Assembly: GCA_913057175.1 (NCBI GenBank)
Contig: CAJXNP010000006.1
Location: 62,001 to 126,000, forward strand
Length of the DNA: 64,000 nt
Source: an uncultured Cytophagales bacterium
Lineage (GTDB): Bacteria > Bacteroidota > Bacteroidia > Cytophagales > Cyclobacteriaceae
Direction: 5' to 3'
Of this stretch, positions 8,773 through 15,442 are shown piece after piece. Below the pieces are notes generated by a model that was given only the letters and a program-made list of their open reading frames with translations, was not told the DNA's origin and did not search any database. How positions within the stretch are numbered: position 1 is the stretch's first letter; each line of letters opens with the position of its first letter. The position numbers were made by a program, and so were the translations under genes.

Positions 8773-10320
8773 ATGAAAAAACACATCTTAAACATATCAC
8801 TGGCAGCAGCCGTGTTAGTCACCGCCTGTCAGCCACAAGAAAAGCAGCAAACAACGGACACAATCGAAGAGAATCATTACGAAATGCTGGCGAACCTCCC
8901 TCTTGAGGGCGGCTACCCAACAGCAGAAGAGACACGCACATTGGATGAAGAATTGTTCTTCCAGCGTGCTACGCAGGCTTATCTGTGGGCATTGCCGGCA
9001 GTTAATATGTACGCCATGAAAGAAGGCCTCGGCAAACTAAATGGCGAAGGCTACAATGTGATGTCCGTTTTTGAAGAACGTCTAAAACCTAATACCATCA
9101 TCACCACACCCAACTCGGACGTTATCTACGGGTTAGCTTTTGCTGACCTGAGTAAAACCGGTCCTCTTGTACTTGATGCTCCTGCGAACCTGCAGGGACT
9201 CATGGATGACTTTTGGCACAGACCGTTGGTCGGCCCCAATATCAACGGCAGGCAATTTTTGGGAGATATTGGTATCCCCGGACCTGATAGAGGAAAGGGT
9301 GGCAAATACCTGATCGTACCGGAAGGTTATGAAGGCGAAATGGATGGAAATCAATATTTCATTTACACCAGCTCCACAAACGGGGTATTCATTTTTCTTC
9401 GGGGATTCTTCCAGAGTGTGGACGATCTGGAGCCTGGGGTAAAAGCTGTAGAAGGACTCAAAATGTATCCGCTCAATGGCGAAAGGAAGGAAATGAAGTA
9501 TGCTCATTCTTCAAATAAGGAAGCCAACGCCCTTTTTGCCCACGATTACAGCTATTTCGAAATGCTCAACCGATTCATCCAGAGTGATCTGGTCGATGAC
9601 TTAGACCCCTATATGAATGGCGTGCTTGCTGCGATCGGAATCAAAAAAGGAATGGATTTTAATCCAACAGCCAGTGAAAAGGAGTTGTTAGAGCAAGCGG
9701 CGCAAACGGCATGGCGAATGGCCAAAAACATAGCAGCTAATTTTGACCGAGAGTACAAAGGTCTGTGGTGGGAAGACCGACAGTGGGTGGCCCATGGTAA
9801 GACCGAACTGGATGACTTTATGCATGTGCTTTTAAACGAGGAGTTTGCGTGGAGAGAAACCGGTCACACAGATGTAAATGCCAAGGCGCACATGTTCATC
9901 AACCATTACTCCATCAGCACAGGTATGATCAGCTCAATCGTAGGGCTCGGTGCCAAATATGCCGGTGCATACAAAGACAGCGAAGGCAATTTCCTTTCCG
10001 GTGAAAATACCTATCAAATTGATATTCCGGCTGATGTGCCAGCCAAACTATTCTGGTCGTTGACCGCCTATGACTTTGCTACAGCCTCCGGCTTACCTGC
10101 CGGTCAGGAGTATCCCTCACTTAATTCGTTGAATGATCTGGATTACAATGAGGATGGTTCGGTGACGATCTACTTTGCTCCTGAGCAGCCTGAAGGTAAA
10201 AAGAACTGGATCAAAACGATTCCAAATGTAGGTTGGTTTAGCCTCATTCGTTTATACGGTCCGGATCAGGGTTTTTTCGACAGGCAGTTTAAACCGGGTG
10301 ATTTTGTAAAGGTAAAGTAA
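8773..10320 (+). CDS. DUF1254/DUF1214 domain lipoprotein
   Basis: I place the start at 8773 because it gives a clean lipoprotein signal (MKKHILNISL, Cys19 in LVTAC); an in-frame ATG at 8731 would add 14 polar residues. The protein of 515 residues has the DUF1254 domain first (WALPAVNMYAM, TPNSDVIYGLAFADL, VPEGYEGE) and the DUF1214 domain at the C terminus (FWSLTAYDFATASGLPAG, IYFAPEQPEGKKNWI). This architecture is widespread next to sulfatases and barrel proteins; biochemical function is not established. It lies 57 bp after the second sulfatase and is likely part of the same unit. Confidence 0.88.
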   Translation: MKKHILNISLAAAVLVTACQPQEKQQTTDTIEENHYEMLANLPLEGGYPTAEETRTLDEELFFQRATQAYLWALPAVNMYAMKEGLGKLNGEGYNVMSVFEERLKPNTIITTPNSDVIYGLAFADLSKTGPLVLDAPANLQGLMDDFWHRPLVGPNINGRQFLGDIGIPGPDRGKGGKYLIVPEGYEGEMDGNQYFIYTSSTNGVFIFLRGFFQSVDDLEPGVKAVEGLKMYPLNGERKEMKYAHSSNKEANALFAHDYSYFEMLNRFIQSDLVDDLDPYMNGVLAAIGIKKGMDFNPTASEKELLEQAAQTAWRMAKNIAANFDREYKGLWWEDRQWVAHGKTELDDFMHVLLNEEFAWRETGHTDVNAKAHMFINHYSISTGMISSIVGLGAKYAGAYKDSEGNFLSGENTYQIDIPADVPAKLFWSLTAYDFATASGLPAGQEYPSLNSLNDLDYNEDGSVTIYFAPEQPEGKKNWIKTIPNVGWFSLIRLYGPDQGFFDRQFKPGDFVKVK

Positions 10321-10395
10321 GGCTTAAATTTTACCAAAGCTATGCTACAGGGTTGGTGAAAAGATATAATTTAAATTACACAAACAACTTATAAA

Positions 10396-11199
10396 ATGTA
10401 TAGAAAGCTCATTATAACCAGTGTACTGCTATTGGGATTGACTACAACGTTCGCCCAGGACCACGAAGATCACGCTGCGTCCGCTGCCCAGGCAAATAAC
10501 CCTTTGGCGAACATGACCGCGCTCAATTTCCACAATTACTACATGCCTAAGATCAATGATGCTCCGGAAGGTACTTACCTGAATAACTCATGGATCCGGT
10601 TTGCAAGGCCATTTTCTGATGGCAAGTTGCTTTTAAGGGTTTCGGTACCCATAAATACCATTGCCGGCCCTGACCCAACAACCGGTTCGATTTCCTCAAC
10701 AAATGGCCTGAGCGATATCAATGCCTTTCTTTCCTATAACTTTGTGTCAAAACCAACGGCAACCGTCGGTATTGGCCCTAACCTGACCATGCCCACTGCT
10801 ACAAAAGATGCATTGGGAACGGGTAAATGGCAGGGAGGTTTTGCCTTTGTGGCATTTATCGCCAAGTCGCCCGTTTTCCAGTTTGGTGGGTTGATCACCT
10901 GGCAGGCTTCCTTTGCCGGGAATGACGACCGCTCGCCTACGAGTGTAGCCGCAATCCAACCTTTCTACTTTTGGCAATTGGGAAAAGGAACCTATTTAAG
11001 AGGGGCGCCGATTTGGGTATTTGACCTGAAGAATGATTCTTTTGCGGTACCATTGGCGCTGGGTATCGGAAAAGTAGTGAAAGTAGGAAATACGGTATTC
11101 AACCTGTTTGTCGAGCCACAATATTCAATTTTACATGAAGGCACGCAACCACAGGTACAGATCTTTACAGGGATCAATTTGCAGTTTATGGGTGAGTAG
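10396..11199 (+). CDS. Beta-barrel outer membrane protein, transporter-like
   Basis: A 267-residue protein with a type I signal peptide (cleavage near TTFAQ, residue 21), a short His/Asp stretch (DHEDHAA), and then a small predicted barrel with the motif MPTATKDALGTGKWQGG. It is distantly related to the barrel at 2631, which has PTATDLELGSPQWQFG at the matching place. The closing strand is VQIFTGINLQFMGE. It ends the co-directional sulfatase run and may import the sulfated or desulfated compound, which is inference from position. Confidence 0.7.
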   Translation: MYRKLIITSVLLLGLTTTFAQDHEDHAASAAQANNPLANMTALNFHNYYMPKINDAPEGTYLNNSWIRFARPFSDGKLLLRVSVPINTIAGPDPTTGSISSTNGLSDINAFLSYNFVSKPTATVGIGPNLTMPTATKDALGTGKWQGGFAFVAFIAKSPVFQFGGLITWQASFAGNDDRSPTSVAAIQPFYFWQLGKGTYLRGAPIWVFDLKNDSFAVPLALGIGKVVKVGNTVFNLFVEPQYSILHEGTQPQVQIFTGINLQFMGE

Positions 11200-11541
11200 G
11201 GTTAACTGGCCGGTTCCTCTAAAGTCTCTACTGACGAGGTTTGTGTGTAATCTATCGTAATCGAGTAACTGAAGATCTGCTCAATGTTGCTCCTTTTATA
11301 ATTGCAGTTACTCTTGATGTTCATTTTCTTTTACTCTCCGTGTGGACACGAACCATGGCAATGGAATATGACGAAAGATTGAGGATTGATCTATTCTATT
11401 TCGCCCTTTTGTGGCTGACTTATTGATGAAATTTGTATCGAGGATCTTTGCCTCCGTTATTGATGGAGCCCTTTTAGGGTTTACTTTTATTAAGCTGCAG
11501 GCCATGATGTCCTCACGAACCTTTATTGAACATATTAAACA
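11200..11541. other. Intergenic stretch before the rpoD terminus
   Basis: Between the barrel gene and the convergent rpoD gene I see no convincing gene. A 42-codon frame on the plus strand from 11426 to 11554 (starting MKFVSRIFASVIDG) overlaps the rpoD 3' end and has no recognisable relatives. No clear terminator hairpin was found. Confidence 0.4.
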
Positions 11542-12405
11542 CTATCCCAGATAAGTCTTGAGCTCCCGGCTTCTTCCGCTGTGGCGCAGGCGACGAATAG
11601 CTTTTTCCTTGATTTGACGGACCCTTTCCCGCGTCAAATCAAATTTCAGCCCTATTTCTTCTAATGTCAGCGCCTGGTAATCATCCAATCCAAAATAATA
11701 GGAGAGAACATCAGCTTCCCTGGTTGTCAGGGTTGATAAGGCATTTCTGATCTCGTGCCTCAAAGAGTCCATCATCAGTCCTTCATCTGGTTTGTCCTCG
11801 TTTTCATTTTCCAGGACATCAGCCAGACTATTATCCTCACCATCTGCAAAGGGAGCATCCATTGATAAATGGCGGGAAGAAATCTGAAGATTGTTGTTGA
11901 CCTCGTCAGGATCTATGTTCATCACTTCGGCCAGCTCTTCCGCAGAAGGCTCACGTTCGTATTTTTGTTCCAGCTCTGAAAATGTCCGGGTAATTTTGTT
12001 TAAAACACTCACACGGTTTAAGGGAAGCCGGACGATTCTGGACTGTTCGGCCAAAGCTTGTAGGATGGACTGCCGGATCCACCAGACAGCATAGGAGATG
12101 AATTTAAATCCTCTCTTTTCGTCAAATCTCGAGGCAGCTTTTACCAGGCCAAGATTTCCTTCATTGATCAGGTCGCCCAAAGTCATGGATGTACTTTGAT
12201 ACTGTTTGGCAACTGAAACTACGAAGCGCAAATTGGCTTTAACCAGTTTTTCGAGAGCGATCTGATCACCCTCTCGGATCCTTTCAGCCAGCTTTACTTC
12301 TTCATCTGCCGTGATAAGGTCTACTTTTCCTATCTCCTGGAGGTATTTATCAAGGGATTGACTCTCCCTGTTAGTTATTTGTTTTGAAATTTTTAATTGT
12401 CTCAT
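11542..12405 (-). CDS. rpoD: Primary RNA polymerase sigma factor RpoD (SigA)
   Basis: The 287-residue protein has the compact form of the Bacteroidota housekeeping sigma factor, lacking region 1.1. Region 1.2 is seen in [14 protein letters not shown], region 2 in [14 protein letters not shown] and [15 protein letters not shown] (the -10 melting and recognition helix), region 3 in [10 protein letters not shown], and region 4.2 in [20 protein letters not shown] near the C terminus. It directs RNA polymerase to the phylum-specific promoter (TTTG and TAnnTTTG boxes). The gene stands alone, with the cold shock gene upstream on the same strand. Confidence 0.96.
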   Translation of the reverse strand: MRQLKISKQITNRESQSLDKYLQEIGKVDLITADEEVKLAERIREGDQIALEKLVKANLRFVVSVAKQYQSTSMTLGDLINEGNLGLVKAASRFDEKRGFKFISYAVWWIRQSILQALAEQSRIVRLPLNRVSVLNKITRTFSELEQKYEREPSAEELAEVMNIDPDEVNNNLQISSRHLSMDAPFADGEDNSLADVLENENEDKPDEGLMMDSLRHEIRNALSTLTTREADVLSYYFGLDDYQALTLEEIGLKFDLTRERVRQIKEKAIRRLRHSGRSRELKTYLG

Positions 12406-12705
12406 AAAGATTGATTTAAAACCTTTCCTTTTGAGAAAGGATCAAACATCACGTCAACTTGCTCTAAATGTCTGTATACGGAAATGCCAACCAAAGAAAG
12501 ATCTTGCACGAAGAAGATTATTCCCGGTAGGTGTTCCTATATTCGTTCCAGATATCTTAGATGAAGATCTTTTTTCCTCTTGTTTTTATTGTTTTAACGA
12601 AAGATTATTAACCAAACTAATGATTTGATACGAAATTATTTACCTTTTGGCGATATTATTCAAAAAAAGAAAAATTACCTTCTGGATAGTAGTATGGTAA
12701 AGAAA

Positions 12706-12736
12706 CAAAAAAAGCCATTCTTTCAATGGCCTTTGT
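12706..12736 (-). terminator. Rho-independent terminator of the cold shock gene
   Basis: On the minus strand a GGCCATT / AATGGC stem with a short GAAAG loop is followed directly by a run of seven T. It lies 23 bp beyond the cold shock stop codon. The rest of the 353-bp gap to rpoD (12406-12705) is AT rich and should hold the rpoD promoter, but I could not fix it. Confidence 0.85.
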
Positions 12737-12758
12737 AAAACGAAAATAGGGTGTTGGC

Positions 12759-12953
12759 TTAGTCAATCAATTGAACATTGACTGCATTCATGCCTTTTCT
12801 ACCTCTTTCTACGTCAAATTTCACCTTGTCATTTTCACGAATATCATCGATAAGCCCACTTTCGTGAACAAAAATGTCTTCTCCTTGATCTGATGGTTTA
12901 ATAAAGCCAAACCCTTTGGCATTATTAAAGAATTTTACTGTACCTTCTTTCAT
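12759..12953 (-). CDS. Cold shock protein, CspA family
   Basis: I choose the start at 12953, giving 64 residues beginning MKEGTVKFFN; an upstream in-frame ATG at 12980 would add nine residues that the family lacks. RNP1 is seen as KGFGFIKP and RNP2 as DIFVHES, the single-stranded nucleic-acid binding motifs of the five-stranded OB fold. It is an RNA chaperone that opens mRNA structure in the cold or during growth. The long AT-rich leader and its own terminator suggest a single-gene transcript. Confidence 0.95.
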   Translation of the reverse strand: MKEGTVKFFNNAKGFGFIKPSDQGEDIFVHESGLIDDIRENDKVKFDVERGRKGMNAVNVQLID

Positions 12954-13396
12954 GTGTTTTATTTTACTTATTACATTCACATGGCTTTAACCATGATTAC
13001 TTTATTCTGTCATTACACTATTTTTTGAATAAAATAAGCACGGCTCATTTCATTACTTTTGTTAAATAGTTTTAGCTATTACGTTAAATTGCTAATTGTA
13101 AAGGGAAGAAATAAAATCAATACTAAATAAACTAATCGCCCCGGGCGGGCATTCATATAGAATAGTTTTACTGCTTTCCACCGGCAAAGTTACGATAAAT
13201 AATTGATTAATCTTTTTATTATTTAATTATTTATAAAATAGGGGAGTGGTTGACTTTATCTGTGATTTTGGAAAAACAACAATTTAATCATCCTGATCCA
13301 CCAACCGGCGGATCAGGACTAATGAATTTCGGGTATCAATCAAACAATAGAAAACAAGGTTTGATGATACATCCTGTTTGAAGTAAGTAAAGGTTT
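12954..13396 (-). promoter_or_regulatory. Long upstream region of the cold shock gene
   Basis: About 440 bp without a gene precede the cold shock start and follow the Lys/Glu-rich protein. cspA mRNAs of other bacteria have long structured leaders that sense temperature, and this AT-rich stretch with a GC-rich patch at 13138-13150 (GCCCCGGGCGGGC) could act so. A short direct/inverted GATCCACCAACCGGCGGATC hairpin lies at 13295-13314, probably the terminator of the upstream small gene. The leader role is inference. Confidence 0.35.
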
Positions 13397-13609
13397 TTAT
13401 TCCTCGTCATCCTTTTTCTTCTCCTGTTCTTCAGGTGGTTCGGTGGTGATATTGCCGTATTCATCTACATAGGCAAGCATTTCAGAAAGAGACGCTCCTT
13501 TATCATTGTTTTCCTGTCTTTCCTTCTTTTTCTCAAGCTTTTCTTTCTTTTTCATCATTTTTTTCTTCTCTCGCTGCTTCTTCATAAAACTGTTTTGTGA
13601 TCTTGCCAT
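13397..13609 (-). CDS. Small Lys/Glu-rich conserved protein near cold shock gene
   Basis: With the start at 13609 (MARSQNSFMKKQ) the protein has 70 residues: a very basic N-terminal half of KKK/EKK repeats likely forming a helix, then a conserved-looking segment MLAYVDEYGNITTEPPEE and an acidic tail. From memory, this layout (MxRSQ..., Lys/Glu helix, AYVDE.G.I...PP) is common in Bacteroidota next to or upstream of cspA genes, where it is annotated as cold-shock related; its function is unknown. The charge pattern suggests RNA or ribosome association, which is inference. Confidence 0.7.
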   Translation of the reverse strand: MARSQNSFMKKQREKKKMMKKKEKLEKKKERQENNDKGASLSEMLAYVDEYGNITTEPPEEQEKKKDDEE

Positions 13610-13664
13610 ATTCAAATTTTTAAGTGAACAAAAATGCGGGCTACAAGCACCTTAATGAATGGAT

Positions 13665-13727
13665 ATTGAAAGAGCATAGCCTGCTAAGATATTTTGCTAT
13701 TAGAATTTCCCGTACTGCTCTTTCAAT
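13665..13727. repeat. 12-bp inverted repeat
   Basis: ATTGAAAGAGCA at 13665-13676 is matched by its reverse complement TGCTCTTTCAAT at 13716-13727, with 39 bp between that are themselves partly self-complementary. It lies in the 341-bp gap between the Lys/Glu-rich gene and the GSCFA remnant and could be a small structured RNA or REP-like relic. Confidence 0.45.
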
Positions 13728-13950
13728 GAATTTACAGATTGAATAAAGGAAATTAGAAAACTAATATTCAATCCGGAAACTGGAAGAAATAATTCCGTGC
13801 AGAAATGCCTGTGAAGTGATATTAGGCCAATGCAAGGTGACTGTTACCGCTTTCCAAATACAAAGATAACAGAATAGTTTGGTTTTATTGAGGTGAAATC
13901 CGGTTAATGTTGTCTAACTGATTGATTGGAATCAAATAATAAACAGAAGT

Positions 13951-14259
13951 TTGAAAAATGTGATTAAAAATTGGGAATACAGGTTTTACCAGAACGACAT
14001 GATCCATCCTACAGATATTGCCATTGATTATATTTTTCAAAAGCTGGTGGAAGCGTATTTTGAAGAGGAGGGCAAAGGCGCTATCCTTGAAATCGAGCGA
14101 ATACTGGATTGTGTCAACCTGATCCCCTACAATCCCTAGGGAAATGAATTGGTACAGTCATTGAAAAAAGCAATCGAAAAGATCGAAAGAATCGAAACCC
14201 GCATTGACACATCAGATCTAATGGAAGTGCTGAAGGGCAGAATAAAAGGGGTTTTATAG
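13951..14259 (+). pseudogene. GSCFA-domain protein, C-terminal remnant with in-frame stop
   Basis: The frame from 13951 (only TTG or GTG starts available) reads EYRFYQNDMIHPTDIAIDYI, which matches the conserved C-terminal block of GSCFA-domain proteins as I know it (YRFY..DM.HP...A.DYI). It is interrupted by a TAG at 14137-14139 and then continues in frame to 14259 with a Lys/Glu-rich helical tail (KKAIEKIERIETRI) typical of the end of that family. The N-terminal two thirds, including the GSCFA motif itself, are missing. I read it as a 3' gene fragment with an amber mutation; a sequencing error at the TAG would not restore the missing front. Confidence 0.7.
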
Positions 14260-14280
14260 TTTAAATATCTATAAGAGAAG

Positions 14281-14426
14281 AAAATTCCCGGCCTTGTACC
14301 GGGATCCCCTGGAAGTAGCTCACCAATTGGATTGAAAGGAAGGGATTTATTTTGACAATTTAATACATCGTTGCAGTTTGTTGACAGACCCCGGAACAGG
14401 TCCGGGGCTTATCGCCTTTTAGTTAG
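14281..14426. repeat. Two-hairpin repeat family A, copy R1
   Basis: The unit starts with a hairpin AATTCCCGG...CCGGGATC, has about 90 bp of conserved spacer (GGAAGTAGCTCA, ATTGGATTGAAAGG) and ends with a second hairpin CCCCGGAACAGGTCCGGGG. The reverse complement of the left hairpin resembles the right hairpin, so the unit has terminal inverted repeats that are each palindromes. Confidence 0.9.
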
Positions 14427-14568
14427 TAACGATAAAATTATTCTTCCTCCGTCATGATGAGGAGCGAGCAATAATTGACCATGTGATTACCATTTTTAAG
14501 CGACGTGGTCATATCCGGCTATTGGGAGGTGAGTAGTTTTATCATCAAAATTAATGTAGAAAGGTTAA

Positions 14569-14716
14569 GAAATTCCCGGCCTTGTGCCGGGATCCCCTGG
14601 AAGTAGCTCACTAATTGGATTGAAAGGGAGAGATTTATTTTGGCAGTTTAATATATCACCGTAGTTTGCTGACAGACCCCGGAACAGGTCCGGGGATTAT
14701 CGCTTTTTAGTTAGTC
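14569..14716. repeat. Two-hairpin repeat family A, copy R2
   Basis: Nearly identical to R1 and in the same orientation: left hairpin AATTCCCGGCC..GCCGGGATC, spacer GGAAGTAGCTCACTAATTGG, right hairpin CCCCGGAACAGGTCCGGGG, then ATTATCGCTTTTTAGTTAGT. Between R1 and R2 lies a 140-bp segment with no gene. Confidence 0.9.
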
Positions 14717-14797
14717 GAACTGTGAGGAGTCTTAACATTGCTTTTGCCAACCGCTCGAAGTGAATACTTCTGATCCAGTAATTCTTATAATTTGTAA

Positions 14798-14957
14798 GGT
14801 ACAAGAATCGTTTTGCTTATTCTTGCACCAGTGGGGGGGATCTTTTGGAAGTGGCTTACTTTTTGGATTGAACGGAAGAGATTAGTTTTGGCAGTTTAGT
14901 ATATCACCGTAACTTGCTGACAGACCCCGGAACAGGTCCGGGGATTATCGTTTTTTA
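14798..14957. repeat. Two-hairpin repeat family A, copy R3 (altered left end)
   Basis: Spacer and right hairpin match R1 and R2 (TTTGGCAGTTTAGTATATCACC, then CCCCGGAACAGGTCCGGGG). The left CCCGG hairpin is replaced by a different stem, GGTACAAGAAT at 14798-14808 pairing with ATTCTTGCACC at 14819-14829. The stop codon of the following minus-strand gene lies inside its right end. Confidence 0.8.
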
Positions 14958-15334
14958 GGCGGTTGATTAGGTTTCAAAGTGTTTGAGCATATATATTCCT
15001 CAATTTTGGCACTATCCAATTCTTTAAAATCAAACTTCGGATAGCCCCAATTATCTATCAGATGATTCAGAAACACCACAGGATTCTGATCTTTATTAGT
15101 CTTTCTCCATTTTCTGAATTCATAGAAGGCATCACTTCCATCATCATTTCCAAATGGACCTCCTTCTTCTATTGGGCTCCAGTAAAAATCTTCTGTTAAA
15201 AGTTTTTGCGCATTTGCATGTGCATATTCAGGGCTTAACTCAAAAGTTTCCATTTGTAGTTTTTTAGATTGAGCATTGCAGGAAAGGCTGAAAAGCAATG
15301 AACTAAAAATTATTATTGTTTTTTTGATCTTCAT
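14945..15334 (-). CDS. Hypothetical lipoprotein ending inside a repeat
   Basis: A 129-residue protein with a lipoprotein signal (SLSC, Cys19) and a small acidic domain containing PIEEGGPFGNDDGSDAFYEF and FLNHLIDNWGYPKFDF. I do not recognise the family with confidence; the gene is not flanked by partners that suggest a role. The last four codons and the stop (PKKR then TAA) are made from repeat R3, so the original C terminus may have been replaced when the repeat inserted. Upstream of it the pullulanase gene is read in the same direction. Confidence 0.65.
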   Translation of the reverse strand: MKIKKTIIIFSSLLFSLSCNAQSKKLQMETFELSPEYAHANAQKLLTEDFYWSPIEEGGPFGNDDGSDAFYEFRKWRKTNKDQNPVVFLNHLIDNWGYPKFDFKELDSAKIEEYICSNTLKPNQPPKKR

Positions 15335-15442
15335 TGATAAAAAAATGGTGTTCTAAACAAAAAGTAACTTAACATCTAAAAGTAGCAATATTTACAGGAT
15401 TTCAAATTTCAAAATGATAATTCAATTGAAAATGAATTTTAT

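Noticed and set aside
11426-11554. 42-codon plus-strand frame overlapping the rpoD end
   Set aside because: No ribosome site, no recognisable family and overlap with a certain gene; kept only as a remark.
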